Shown: positions 14,101 to 29,100, counted from the first letter of the stretch. The stretch is DNA of 64,000 nucleotides from Galbula dea (GCA_013399015.1 VWZX01006844.1:186001-250000), one strand, 5' to 3'. Numbers and translations are program-made. Notes: generated by a model from the sequence alone, not told the origin.

Positions 14101-17100
14101 CCAAGATCTTTACTGGATAGGATGGCACAGCTAGCTGATTTTCTAATAAAATGCAATAAACAGCATATTTTGCACAGCTCTAGAATTTTGCCATCCTGTT
14201 TAAGCTGGTAGGTTGATTACCTGTCTCCTGGAAGGCTGATCAGCTGCACTGTCAAGTGTTTTCTTTCTGACATAGTTACAACTTCTCTGCGTTTATCTTT
14301 ATAAATCTTTATTTATCTTTTGATGCATCTGGTGTTCGTGGGTATTGCTGGTGTGTTTCTAGTCACACGCAAAAAGCCACTTATGTAGTGGAGTGTAGTT
14401 GTTAGATTGAATTCTGATACAATGCATGTCCTGAAACTGCTTTGTCCCTTGGCCTAGGTTTAGTATACAGTTCATACTCCAGCCCTTGCCTGTCTGCTGC
14501 TCCCCTCTTCTCCTACCGAGTCTGGCACCTGCTCGTTAATATTTTTATAAAGGATATTGACAGGGGGATTGAGTGCACCAGCAGCAAGTTTGCTGATGAC
14601 TCTAAGCTGTGTGGTGCTGTTGATAAGTTGGAGGGGCGGGATGCCATCCAGAAGGACCTGGACAGGCGGGAGAGATGGGCCCAGATGAACCTCATGAGGT
14701 TCAACAAGACCAAGTGCAGGGTCCTGCATCTGGGGCGGAATAATCCCCACTATCAATACAGGCTGGGGAACGAGGAGCTAGAGAGCAGCCCTTCAGAAAA
14801 GGACTTGGGGGTGTTGGTTGATGAGAAGCTGGACATGAGCAAGCAGTGTGTGCTGGCAGCCCAGAAGGCAAACCGCATCCTGGGCTGCATCAAGAGAAGC
14901 ATGGAGTTGTAGAGAGGAAGAAGGTAACTCTTCTGACTCTGTGATACTGAACACCTTTCCCTTTTCAAAGACATTTTAAAAGCACAGGTCATTTTGATAG
15001 CAAATAATTGTTCAGTGAGGTTATGACTGAACAATCTAACCTGACTGTAGAAATGGTCCTGTTTTGGGCAGAAGGGTTTGACTAGATTCCAACCTAAATT
15101 ATTTCATGATTCTATTTTTGCTCTCTTTTGTTCTCAGGATGGTTTGTATTTTAAAATCTCTTTACTCATAACACATCCCCTTTGCTAGGAACACAAAGTG
15201 GTGGAGACAGGTTACAGAGATACTAATCATAGAATCATAGAATTATCAGGGTTGGAAGGAACCTTAGAGGTCATCTAGTCCAACCCCCTACAGTGAGTAG
15301 GTAATCTCCAACTAAATCAGGTTGCAGAGCACCCTCTCCAGTCTCACCTTGAACACCTCCAGGGACAGGGCCTCAACCACCTCCCTGGGCAACCTGTTCC
15401 AATGTTCCAGTACCCTCATGGGAAGGAACTTTTTCCTGATATCTAATCTAAACCTACTCTTCCCTAATTTAATGTTCAAGGCAATCCTGAATAAAAGTGC
15501 CAGGATGTCAGCATCAGATGCCTGCAATGGCATCTGATTCTTTTTAAGTCTCTTACATGAAGTATGTTATGAATTTTGAGCCATTGCTTAGACAGCAGAG
15601 ATCCACATCACAAAATTGCTGCAGTCTCTGGCACCCTGATTTGACACTAAATGGGGATGCCCAAGGTAGTTTTTAAATCCATTTATAATGAACACTGTTC
15701 TTCTTCATGGAAGTCATCCTTCTGGATTAGGTGGTTAAGCAGATGAATAATGTCCTTGTGCTTAACTGACATGTGCTGTGTTTATATTGCATGTACAGTA
15801 AATACAGGATTTAAACCAGGTGGAATACCACCTTGACATCATTAATGAACAAGCACCTGCTGGAGGAAGCGACTTCAGTCAAAGTCTTTTTGTGCAGTGT
15901 GCTAATTACTCGTAAATTGAGACTCCCATTTCTAGAGATGTTGGATAAAAACAATGCCAAAAGAACTGCAATGCAATAAATAAATACTCAGAGACTTACC
16001 CTAAGCAGATGAATGCTCTTGATTAGAATGAATCAGTTTAGCTTCTCATGGTTGCTTTTTCCTGCTGGCTTCTGTAACATGATAAATGTGATATGTTGCT
16101 AAACAAATGTTGAATATTCACTGGGTATGAACTTTGATCACTCTGACCACTTGGCACTAATGATTTAGTGATCAAGTAACACATTTGGTTTGAGTGTATA
16201 TCCAGGTTCCTTCAAAAGGTCAGTATCCAGCAGATGGCATCCTAGGTAAACTTTTGCTGAAGTTTGGATCATTTGTTTCCTTAATTTCCTGCACTCCAGA
16301 TGATCAATGCTATTCCAAGATTCTGGGAAAGATTTGACATCAGGAAATGAAATAAAGAAAATTCACTTAATCCACATGCTTCATATAATTCAGTACACTT
16401 CATAATGGAGGAGCATCTAAAATGTGTGCACTGAAACTTAACTACAGCTTTTTATAGAAAGGAATGGTGCTTATTCAGACAAATCAAGCCTTGACTTCTT
16501 GAGCAGAGGTTTCCCAGATGCTGAAACCAACTATGGTTGGTCTCAAACTATGCAAGCTTGTAATTTCTTTCCTCTTAAGGGAAATATTACAATGGCTTTA
16601 TATTTGTAAGTGTATTTTTCTTCAACGTGTCAGTTGTATTTAGTCTTTTTCTCCACTCACAAGAAGTTGTTAAGGAATAAAGACAGGCAGAGGATGTCTC
16701 CAAATGACAGTAAAATGTCACATTTTCAACCACTTACCTTTTAAGTCTTTGTCTTGCAACAGTAACTCTCAGGGTAGTTGTTCACCTATTGCTTAATGGA
16801 GCTATGATTGCAGAGGTTGTATTGCCTGTGTTCTGGTGTCTTTCAGTGGATTACCTGGCTCAGGCATTTGATTCCCTCCGTGTAGACTTGAAGACAGATG
16901 AAGGGAAGGCCTTGTTCTTGGAGTACCAGTGTGTGCCTGTCATATTAAGTCACTTCAAGGTATCCAGTAGAGGTCTGCTTTCCAGTGCTCTTGATGGATT
17001 ACTTCAGATGGCCACGGATTCTGGTAAATGGGGATAACTAAACAAATAAAATAGAAAACCATGATGAAAACTGGTGAGGTAAGCATAAATGCAGTGTAAA

Positions 17101-20100
17101 AGTAGCAGGATTCTCTTGGGTAAATCATCTAATCTAGTATGAGCATTTGTTTGTGTCATGTAAATTCATTAGAGACATAAAATGTATTTCTGAATTGTTT
17201 CTTTCTGATTTGTCCTTTCTTCTCCCTCTCAGCACCTATGCTTTCATATTTTGTCCTGGTTGTTTTCTTATTTATTGATTTGTTGCTCTTGTTGGTTTGG
17301 CTTTTCAATCTATTGCACTGTTTAACCATGCTGATGTTTTCCTGTGAAGTCAGAGTGTGCCAGGGAAGCCGTGTCATGAAAAAACCTGCCAGCAGGAGGA
17401 GATAAAAAATAGATTTTATTTCAGTTACCTTCCTAGTTTGAATGAACAGCTCATCCCCAATCACTTTTCATTTTCTAATAATTAGAAATGGCATTCCTAG
17501 AAGAGAAGGCTCTGTTTTGCTGAGGCCCTCTAACAGGGTTAATAATCTCATTTGTCACAGTGTTTTTTTCAAGTGATCCAGGCTAAGAATCAGTTGATAA
17601 CCAGCTGGATGAACATGAAGGTAGTGAGGCATTCCAGGGCCACGTTGTATAAACCTTGTGATTTGGGTCTGGTTTTTGGTTTGTTTTACAGAGAAAATTC
17701 ACTCACTGCCTTTTACAACAGAAGAGGGGAAGGGGTTGCTGCTATTTTTTAAGTGTGTGGTGTTACTTTGGAAGTGTTTTCTGTCCCTGTATAAGTGTAG
17801 TCTTGCACAGAAGTATTCTTCCTAATAGTCATAACTGTGTTTGCTAAAGTGATTGGAAGAGAAGAGAGGTAGAAGAGAGTTGTACACACAGAAGGAACCT
17901 GAGCCAGGTGGATGGTGTCTGGTAATCATACTCTGTTACCTAGCAGTAGTCATTCTCATTACACTAGATGCCTGCAGTTTGAAGAATAATGAAGATTTAT
18001 TGTGAAAGACTCACCTTTTGTCTTGTTGCTTCCCAGAGAAGGTGTGTATCTATGTGAAATCAGGGGAGGAGGAGTAGTGCTTCATTGAATTGGAATTTGG
18101 TTGAGAATTTGCTTCTTGGCAACTAGGTATAAAGCCTTCTGCAGAGCTTTCCTCTTTGGCAGAATGAATTGTCAGTACACAAGTGATAGGCATGTTCTGC
18201 TCTTTGCCTGTCCATAGTTAGTGTTTTGCTGGAAGTTGTTAATGAGAAGTAGCATTGTTGATGGGAAATGGTGTTTTCATTCCTTTGGAAGCTTCCTATT
18301 AAAAAGTCATTAAGCGACAAACTAGAAGGCAGCAGTTAATATTCAGAGGGCTCTGTGTTAGATTAAAACAGGAATTTATGCTCAATTTTAAAGCTGTATT
18401 GGTGTGCAGCCTTAAATATGGAGTCATAGGTAGCTGGCTATACTCTAAAAGATGGAGAAACTTTGCAACTGAGTCCTTACCTAACCATTTGCTTTCTGTT
18501 AGCAAGTACTTGCTTCACTTAGCCTACACTAGAAACTTAGTAAGTAGCTGAAATGAAGTTGCAGGTAATTGTTAGGATCAGCAATAGAATTGTAAATAGT
18601 TTATGTTTGATTTTGTCATTTGCATTCTGGCCTGAGTTGAAGTCTAGTTGGTTTAGTCTGCTGTCTTCAGTAGAAGTAATGGATTGCTTTTAAATTCCAT
18701 GGTTGGGAGAGCTAACAGCTTGTTGTGAACCTGATAGTAGAAAACAACAAAGCTATTTTATCCCTATTATCTTACTACATTCTGCTAATATGTTTGCTGA
18801 AACATGTCCATAAAGGTGCATAAACTGGTACCTTTCCACCTGTTGAGCCTTCTGTTTGAAACACACTTTCCAGTAGCTGACAGATGTGAACACACCACTG
18901 AAGCAGCAGTTTAGCTCTGTTTTTCTTGTGGCAATCTCATCTGTGCTGCTCTTCTTTCAGGAGTGCCAGTTCAGGTTTATCCTTTTCAGTCTCTCATTTG
19001 GCTCTCCACACCCATTCCCAGGATTTCAATCATGTTTGGTTTCTGGAGGATGCTCATCTTCCCTTTGCTGCAAAGATTGACTAATAAGAGCAGAATGAAG
19101 GGAGCAAGTCCTGCAGGCCTTTTCTAATGGTGGTGGTGTTTTGTTCAATTCTGGGGCTTCAGAGGGGTGCCATAAAATTCAGCTTGGTCCTTCTTTTGGT
19201 CTTTGAAACTAATGAGTGGTCTTTAAAGACAGGTTTTTCACTTCCCATTGAGTAAAAGGGGCAAGAGATAGAGTCCTGCTCATTTGTCAGGGAAAAGGTC
19301 GGTACCAAGTCTGTGGAAGGTTTCCTTGCTTGAGTTAAGGAAATCAGACTGCCAAGCTATGAGCATAGAATCATAGAATTGTGTTGGTTGCCAGAGATTT
19401 TTAATGTCTTGATGTCTGGTTTTTAGTCCTATCTCTAAGCTATGAACCTGTCTGAAGACAGAAGTAAGAACAAAACCTTCCCTGAGAGTATTGTCGCAGA
19501 AAGTAGAACCCTGAATGTGCTTGCTGATAGGTTCCCACAGCTGCAGTGCTCTGACCACCTTTGGAATTTTGGGAGCAGGATGGAGGAACTGCTAAATACT
19601 GACACATTTCCGTTGAGTGGGATGGCTCCTGGTGTACTTATTGCTTAACAAAGCTCTTACCATTCCCCATTTAAATTAAAATTCATGTTTAATACTTGAA
19701 GTCATAGTTGCTTTTAATCATCCAGACTGTTACAATATGACACCAGTGGCTTCCAGGGTGTCTTCATACCACAGCCTTCTCTCCCTAAGACTACAAATTT
19801 CTTTGTTCCCCTTGCAGATCTTTTTTTTTAGGACACACTTTTCAAGAGATGCCAGACATGAAACATTGTCTGGGAACAATCTAGTAACAAGTAGCATGAC
19901 TTCAGCAAGGAAGTGTGTTCTGTGGTTGTTGAAGAACATGCCATCAGTAGTATGAAATCATCCTGTAGTGAGTAAGTGTTGTATACAGCTTGTTCAGGAG
20001 AGCTGTTTCTGTCTTCTGCCTTCTCATGCAGCTTCCTGTGGGTTCATACCTGTCTGGTTTATTGGCTAAAAGGGTTCCAAAGGATGTGGTACATTTATAG

Positions 20101-23100
20101 TCAGCTATCAAACATACCATTGTTGAACTGTAGGCAGATCGATGGCTTGATTTGAGATCTGCTATAAGCAGAGAGCTGCCTGCCTCAGTTTCTCCCTTTT
20201 GCACTTTTACAGCCAGCCAGCTCCTGCAGTCATAGCTGGCTTCTGTCACAGGGATGAGGAGGTTCTCCTTTGCCACCCTTATCTTCATTCCAAGAAATCA
20301 AAACTTACTTGCTCATTAGACATTACCCAGCACTTTGCTTTGAATAAAGCTTGCATTTACTTTGTCTTCAAGCTTTCTTCTGTTTTACAGAGAGAACATT
20401 TTACATCAGTGTGTGCTTATTCACAAATGGAGATGAGTGCTTATTGAGAAACAAAACAATCTCTAAATGACACTCTCATGATTACTGTAAGTTAAGACTC
20501 ATTCTGGTAGAGCTTAAGTATGATTTTTAACCATACTAACATCACTTGAGATTTTTAGTAGCTGCACAAGTGAGCTGTCTTTACACATTCCCTGAACTTC
20601 TGACATTGTTCTAAGAAAGTAATATGGTCATGGATAACCAAGTCTGTCTCCAGATTTACTCATCTCATAGAGAAGTCAGTGGAGACACAAAGATTGTCTC
20701 CATGGGAAGAAGTTGTGATTATTTACTTGTAATCTGGATCTTTTTATGTGGGCTGCCTATATGGACACTCCATCTCTTCCTTCAAGTTGGAATGCTTCCA
20801 CAGCCAATGCTAGGTATTCCACAATTCACACTGTTCTACAGGCACTTCTAAAAGGCAAAGGTCAGAATCTGTCAAGGAAATCCAAACCTGCTCCTTTATT
20901 TTTTTCTTTAGTCTTAGCATTTTAAGACTTTAAAGGCTACAGTCAGTGAAGGTATGGAGTGAAAAATGCCTGGATGCTTAAGCAGATTAAAATTTAACTG
21001 TGTTTTTCAGCATATTTTCTTTACTGGTAACTTTGCAGGATTGAAACTTTTCAAATGAGCTTATTCTGCAGTACTGAAAGGGTAAAAATGTCAAGTCTGT
21101 GAATACCATGCTACGGTAGGATTCCTCCTCAGCTGTGTGTAAGGCAAATGTGAAGTTATCCTGTTTGAAGCTATAGTGAAAGGAATGATTTACAGCTTAT
21201 GTGAGATAAATGTTGAAATACAGACCATTGAAAAGGAAATCCTCCCTCTATTACCCTGTCTTACCTTGGTCATTTTTTATCCATTCCTCTGAAAACAGGA
21301 GGTAATTATGTTGGATTAATAGATGTTTTAGCTTCATATTTTAGCCACAGATAAGTGTCTCTAACTGTTAAATGCAGCATGTGATAGTGTTAAGATCAGC
21401 CTGTATCCTTGCTGGAAGCAAGCAAGTACACCAAAAGTTTGTTCACGTTTTTGTTAATTAATTGCAAGCTTAGTTTGAATACTTTGATTTTGATGAAATA
21501 CATGTTTAGAGGTGTTAAATATGAATGCAGTAAATGGAATAATGTCATTTGATTTCTACTGAAGTAATAGTGGCTTTCTCCCTAGTAAGTGAAAACGTCC
21601 TTGTCATTATTTTCTTCTTGCTCTAGTAAGAGTAGTGTAGATCTGAATGCTAACTTGTATTTGCTGTGAAAGGGAGTTGTTTATGTCAGTACTTGGATGT
21701 GCACATCCCTTTTCAAGGCAGTTTAATTTATGAAATCTTTAGAACAGTAAAGTTTATTCAAGTGGGATCTTGTTTGCTTTTATTTACTAAACTTGCATTT
21801 TTCAGAAGCAGTTTATAGTTGTACATCTTTCTGTAAAATGCTTTAACTGAGAGCAATTGAAGTAGGAGTTAACTAGTAAAAATGAATGCAGTTTGCAGTT
21901 GAGTAGCATAACTACTGAAGCCAGTAGCCAGCTTTTCTCTGTAGCTTTCAAGGTGAATTTAGAGCAGTGTCATAACTGAAATAATTTCGTAAAGAAAGGC
22001 TTTTTTTAGGGTTTTTTTTTTGGGAGTAGACAGTGCAGCTTCTGCAGTTTGAACAACATCTGCCAGATGTCAGAGTCCAGACCTTATTTACCTCCTTACT
22101 TGCAGTCTGACAGTACAGAATTCCAGGTCATGCCAGGTTATGTTTATTTCTGTAAAGGCTTCCTTATTTGAGCTTATCATTGTGTTTGAAATAGGTGCTT
22201 AGCTCTAAGCTGGTTATTACAGGAGGAGTGATACAGGAGCAGGAGAAAAAAGGCAGCCAAGCTCTGATGGAAAAATGTTGGAACAGAGCTCCTTTTGTTG
22301 TCCTCTCCAAGAGAGGGCAGTGGTTTCTTCAATGATTCAGGTAGTTTGTTAGGCTTTTTCTGGTTTCTTGAACAAAGTAACCCATAATAATGCAGAGCTT
22401 CCATTTGTAAAGCTATTGAAGTTATTTGTAAAATGATGATTTTCTCTCTCTCAGGCTTCATTAGAAACACTCTTTAATGGTTAGACCCTGCTCTTCACAG
22501 ACCTGGTCTAGGGAATCCTACTGTGGCAGGGGGTTGGACTAGATGATCTTTGGAGGTCCCTTCCAGCCCCAAACCTTCTGTGATTCTGTGACATACTGAA
22601 TTCCATCAGCACACCTGATGAAACATCACAGGGTGAAAACTCATCAGTGATTTTCCCAGAAAAATGTTTGTTGTTTCATAGTCTTCACACTTCAGCTGTT
22701 GTAGCAAGCAAGATAATGCTGGTTTGCATGGATTTCATAGCTGTTGCCTTCTAAATGGGCAGTTCCAGTAGGAAACCTCATTAGACTACAGGTCTTTCCA
22801 TGCCACAGTCATTACTACATAAATAAGCACAATTGCAAAAAATCAGTATTTCAAACCAAAGTTTGCTTTCAAGGCAAAATCTTTTGCCTTGCTTTTAGCC
22901 AAATCCTTATGCTACACACCTTCCAGTCCTTCTGCTCACCTCCACCTTCTCTGGTATATCACAGTGTTTCTTTATCAAATGGCATTGAAGCCTAGCCAAG
23001 TCATAACTGCAGTAGCATTGATTTACCTGCTCTGACACAACATACCTGCAGTTCCTGTACACATACTTACAGATAAGCCTATAGGATGCTTTATTTAAGT

Positions 23101-26100
23101 TTTTATTAATCTCCTTTAGTTCCTGAAAATATCTGTAGAGTCTTACTGAAGGGCACATTTGGTCACATTGCCCTTTTTTTTCTGTCCCAAGTCCAACTGG
23201 CTGATCTCTCTCCACAGGGTGCTGCTTCCTGAACTTGTTTGGCAACGATTGTTTAACTCCTCTTGTCATGAAACTTGAGGAAATGTTTCTTTCAGAATCC
23301 TGGAGTCTGTTCTGATGTCCCTGACTAAAGGACATTTTTGGAATTGCAAGTTTAAGCACTGGGGGTTTTTTTTGGTCTCTTTTTGTTAAGATAGAGCTCT
23401 CTCCTGAAAGCCAGTGTATTAGCCTAAGTGTGCACCTGAGAGACTAAAACACCATTAACTTCTATCCCATCTTTCTTGTGCTGACCACAGCTGCCCTCAC
23501 TACCTCTTTTTATTTTCTATTTTCACATAAGTGGCTGGGAGAACTTTTTCTTAATGAGGTCTGACTTGACTTTTCATTCTATCCTCTTTATTACAATGAT
23601 TGGTTTTGACCTCCAAGACATAGCTTTTATTTTCCTGATCACTTTTGTTTTCCTTGGAGGCTTCTTCCGAACATCTCTTGTGCCGTAAGTGTTCTTGCTA
23701 ATTTTGTTACCATTGTCTATTGCAAATTTGTGTGTGTGTGGTCATAAGCTCCAGTTGCTGTTTGAGAATGGCATTGCTCTCCCAGAAATGCTGTCTCATG
23801 TCTGCATGAATGTCTGGCACATCCTGGAAAGCTGAAGAGCAATTCAGATGGTACTGAGGTAACACATAGTGGGTGACCAGCTGAGATTGCCTCTTGGGCT
23901 TTCTTAACTCAGGGTCACCCTCATCTACTCCCAAGGTTTGTTATGCTGGCTTCAATCTGTTTCCTCTGGGCTTTACCCAGTCCTGGCTTTTGATTCTAGG
24001 AGACAAAGTTAAATTCAGCAAATGCTGCAAATCTTACAGGTGGCTACATTGTAGACAGTTGGGTTTTAGCAACATGTAAGTGATGTTACTGTTTCCTTTG
24101 AAGTGTTTCAGCTGTGGTGCAATGTTAGTTTGTGTAAGGGTCTAGCTCCAAGATTCAGAGCTGGCACCTTCCCCTAGGAGCAGGAGCTGGACATTTGCCC
24201 CTTTGGGAGCTGGTGTTCTCTTGGTGGCAAATAGAGCACCTTTAGCTGAGGGGGGCTAGGGGCTGAACTTTTCCACACTAGCAGACAGTGCTGCATCACT
24301 CATGTTGCTGTCATGTGTTCTCCATTCTCCTAGCAGATCCTCATGCAACTAGAAAGGAGACAGAACTGTTAAAACATGACCTTAAGAGTTGTCATTTCTG
24401 ACAGTCTTCACTTTTTGAGGTGGTGTCTAGCTTTAGGTGCGAAGCAGAGTTTTCTGGATGATGAATCTCTGGTGAGGTTTTCATGCTGTGACTGATGACT
24501 TGGAGGGTAAATTTCAGCTGAATTCTGTCAACAGTGATAAAATGCTGCTTGTTCATTGCAGTCTACCAATCAAGTTCAGCTAATGTAGCTTCCACAAGGA
24601 AATTAATTCCACTTTGGTTCTCCTGTTTTATAGTAAAACTCCTTCTGTCTTCAAAGGAATGTGTAGGTTGTACACTGCTTTAAAAACTTCACAGTCAGAA
24701 TTTTCTTACAGCATGTGTGTGTGTGTGTACAAATGTATTTTTATTTTATTAGAAATTTAAATATTTTTAAGGAACCAGTAAGAGGAAGGCAGCAAAGACA
24801 TGTCTAGGTCAGCTAATTGTGGTCATAGTTTCCCCCTGCAGGAAAGGAATGTATAGCATTTTATGGCTGTTCAAGGATATTTGTAGGATTAAACTGTAGG
24901 ATGCTCTTCAGCTCAGCAGTCTTGTTACCTTCAGATCTTCCATGAAGCAGAGGTCATGTGGAATTGGGGTTCCTAAATCCATTGCTTGTTTTAACTGGCA
25001 AGAGAAAGAAGAACAGCCTTTCTTTTCAGTTTATTTCTTGAATGGCAGTGTTCTCACACATTTCTTTACACTTTTCTTACCTTTCTGATAAAACATCTTT
25101 GGTAAGTAAGAGAGAGTGTTTCAAGATGTTGTTAAAACAGACTTCATCAGTGGTGCAGTGCAGACTGATAGGACCATTTCTGTTGCTTGGGAATAGGCAG
25201 TCATTTGGAGCAACTCTAGCAAATTGTGGAAGAATTTCTCTAAGGTTGTAGCTCTGCAGGATTCCTATAAAGTTGTGACAGCATAATGTGTAGTCCTAGA
25301 TGTCTCTTGCTTTAGAGAAGCTTATCTATTGTTGCTTTCTATATAGATTTTTTTTCCTTCAGAGTCTCTTAGGTGATAGAAATGGTTTGATATGAAGCAC
25401 TCCTAAGGATATTGTTTTTATTGGGCTTTGCTTATTTGCTGTTTCTCTTGGTAGTTTTGTCACCTCTTCTGGTGGATTTTGATAAGTTAGACTCACTAGG
25501 GCATGCTACCACCATAGTGGAAGGGAATTCTGGGTGAATTATTTTTCCAGGTTTAAGACCCTGCTGGATGTACTTAATAATGTCAGAAGTTTGGTCCTAG
25601 TGAGCAGTAGCTCAAAGATCACTGAATCTTGAGTCTGTGTCAGTCATGCATCACTAAATTCAGCACATACTGGGGAGCCAGCTAAGGATTTTCTGCTTGC
25701 TGTAATTTGACAGATAGCTTTCAGTTTTTGATGCCACAACTTCTGGAAAATACTGCCTGCTGCAGCAAAAGTAGAGAACTAGTAAAAGAAATACTAAGAG
25801 GGGTACCTGGTCTAGTGAGAGGTGTCCCTGCCAGGCAGGGGGTTGGGACTAGATGATCTTTAAGGTCCCTTCCAACTCTGGAGATTCTATGATTCTGTAT
25901 CCTCAGTAACTCTATCCTGGGGGACTGTGTTTGAACATGCCAAGGGCAGAAGGCAGTCAATAGTGACTTTTGTTGGATTCCTGACAAATTTCTTTCAGTT
26001 TTATGACCTTATGAAGTTGTCCATTAGAATAATCTCCCATTCCCAAGTTATATTTTCCTTAGAGAATGGGGTTTTTTATTGATTTTAAATCAACATTCTT

Positions 26101-29100
26101 CTGATCCCTTGTGCTATTTGACAAAGAGGCATTTGCAGGTCAGTTCAAACACATTTGGCAAATGGCTTCCTTATATATTTATATAAAACAGTTACATATG
26201 TTTATACACATGTATAAAATGTATTTCTGTAGCATGAACCTTATTTTGCATCTTAAGGAGGCTATGCCCTTTTCTTTGTTCCTTTTAGGACTTTTCCTGT
26301 AACTTCCAGTCTTCAATACATTTGCTTTTAATGGATTCTAGAAAGGGAGTGATAATTCATTATTCCAGTATCCATGCTGTTTTTCCCATCTTAGAAGCTG
26401 TCAGTAGTACATAATACATCACTTCAGTGGCAGCATTCTATCTTTAATTGAAGACCATCAGCTAAAATAAAATGAGAAATAGTTTATTTACTGATAGAGA
26501 ATAAAAAGACATAGGTACTTATATTTTTTTCCTGATCACTGCTTACATTTCTGCTTTACTTTCATGCTGCTTTTCTATTTATTGCTGTTACAATTTTGAA
26601 ACATCAAATTGTAACTGGGAATAGTATTCAAAGTGAGAGGACAGTCTGCATAAACCTGTAGGTGGGTTGAACGTGGCAGAAAGAATGCAAGAAACGTGGA
26701 AGTAGAAAATGAATTTGCAGCCAATTACTGCCTTGATAATGTGTGTCCTTTGGAATGATTATTGCTTTGTGTTGCTTTGGGTAAAGACGAGAACTCTTCA
26801 GCTGGGGAGAGCACAGAACATCTGCCTGCCTCTTCCAGACTGCACAGCACACCGGCTGTCATCCTGCTTTCTGTTGCTGCAAGGCTGGCCCCTTGCTGCC
26901 AAAGTGCTGCCCTGCATCTGTATAGTTTCCACCCCCACATTCCGTGGCCTATTTTGTTGATTCTGCTTGTTAAATCCAGCATTTTCAGTCACTTCTGCCA
27001 AAAGCACCTCCACTGAAAAGAGAGGAAAGGTTCCACGTAGTCATAGCTTCTCTGCTCTGCAGAGAAGGCAGTCGCTGTTTCTCAGTCTCTCCATCTGATG
27101 GTGTCAACCAGCAAAGGCCCACTAATTCCTTGACCTCACTGTGTGATAGAGTGCATGGTAAGATGTGCTCTGCATTGATGTGGGGGCACTGGGCCATTTG
27201 CTGAGGTAGCCAAATGACTTGTCACTGTATTGCAAGAACTACAGGTTTTGGAAAATCATCTTCTTAACAGTAAGGTCTGGGAATTACTGCATCATTTTTG
27301 AATATTCAATCTAAATGCCCAGCTCTGAGAAGATTACTTGTTTAGGCTCCCAGGCTGACTTTAGCTGTTGGGCTAATGTATTTATGTATTTTTAAGCACT
27401 CTTCCAAACAGTTTTCTGTTGCATTTCTTCTGATTTTGTATCAGTAAGCCTTCTGAAATACATTAAAACCTTGAATTCACTCAAAGGCTACTTGTTATGT
27501 TTAATAATAGTTGGATGTCCTTGGACAAGGAAAGGGAAAATTTGACCCAAAAGATACACCCAGTCCTTTTTGTGCTGATAAAAGCATCTTGACATCCTAT
27601 TTATAAATTACAGTATTCAGCATGTGTGCAAAGAATTGTTTTACTGTCTGTGTTTATTGGTTTATGCTGTCATTTGCAAATTCCAGTTTCTTCTTAAGTA
27701 TAACACATTCAATATTTTTAACATTATGCAAACATCAAAATATTTCCTCACACCTGCATCCTTCTGATGCAAATGCCTTATGCTAGATGAAAGACTGTTC
27801 ATGTAAGTAATCAATTATTACTTTTGCTATAAATTAATCTGTATTATCAGAATTGAGAGTGAGATAACAAGAGAACAGATTTAACCTTATTCTGAGGTGA
27901 TTAGATTTTGGGGAACAGAGGGAAATGCTATACAGTGCAACTTAAAAACTCATCTACTATTTTAAGAGAGTTCTGTTGGTATTTAAGTGGTTTTATCCAG
28001 CTCTTACTTTTCCCTATCAGTTGTTTTTTACCTGTCTTGAAACAGAGAACAAGGACAGTATTTTGTTAAGGAGAGGCTGTTAAATATCACATCAGCTTCT
28101 CCCTGTGCTATCCCTGTCCCTGTGCTTTGCAGCAGCTTAAAATACTTCCTTAGGAGGTTCTTTTGCCCAGCTTAATGTTCCCCTCACATGCTCAAAAGGA
28201 AAGAGCCATGATAAATAAACATTGAATAAACATGTTCAAGATAAAAAGTGTTGAGTTTGACATTGTTCTGTTTCCTGTTTTCCTTTGCTCTCAAGGGAAT
28301 GGGCCTTGTTTTGATAGGAGAGTCAGCAATGGCAGAACTCTTTGGAACTTGCCTTTTTTCAGTCCCTAGTTTTACCTGAGTTTTGCATCATGTGCTCAGC
28401 ATAAACTGAACTGTTACACTGGTTTGGTAGTTGAACACCATGAAGCATTTAAAGCCCTCTCAAGGTATTAAATAGCTGGTTTACTTTTCCCTGCACCAAG
28501 CTCTGTGATAACAGCTTTAAAATTCTTTTCTTTTACAGGTTCCTTGCAGCCTTTCCTGGAAGCCTGCAGTAATGAATCCTTCTTCCGTGCTTGCTCTGTG
28601 TTGCTGCGGAGTTCTAAGCTAGACATTCAGATTTTGGATAAGCTCTGTGTTATACTGCAAAACCTCTCCAGAATAAAGTAATCCTTTACTGCCATTATTG
28701 TTAGTTGTTATTAGACAGCAGACTTGAGGACTTTTCTTCTTCTCCTTTTTCAGAACCTCATCTCTGTTTTGCTGTTTCTTTGCTCCACGATAGCCACCTT
28801 GGTTCCTTTCTGTTAGCAGTTAAATTTAAACTGTTTGTGTCACAGACATGTAAGACAATTAAAAATTATTAATCTAGTTCAGTTTACAGACTAAAAAACT
28901 AAAACAACTCCACCACCTAGCCTGAAGAGGAATGCCTAGAAAAGAACCTTTCTTTTCCTTCCCCTTTTCATTTTTATTTGGGTACTTGGTAGTAGTGTCC
29001 TTTGAAAATTTAGCCTCACCTGTGACTTGTTTTCAAGTTTCCTCAGTTTTCATAGCCTCCAAAAAGCAAAATTTAAAGTCATGAGCCTTTTAAGGCCTTT

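Larger units (their letters stand above)
17024..28538. other. CCDC138 intron of 11.5 kb, repeat-poor
   Basis: Apart from a dubious CR1 scrap near 19364 and two CR1 tips (22501 and 25805), I recognise no transposon and no exon. Open frames up to 150 codons (for example 22907-23359 on -) have no recognisable domain and no fitting splice context. Whether it holds conserved regulatory elements cannot be judged without alignment. Confidence 0.55.

Noticed and set aside
16789..16846. ATG and open frame before the CCDC138 exon at 16847
   Set aside because: The acceptor TCTTTCAG and the required phase-1 join place the exon start at 16847; the hydrophobic upstream peptide is intronic.
22907..23359. 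150-codon open frame on the - strand with many cysteines
   Set aside because: Inside a CCDC138 intron; the cysteines do not form a zinc-finger or other spacing I recognise, and no splice or promoter context supports it.
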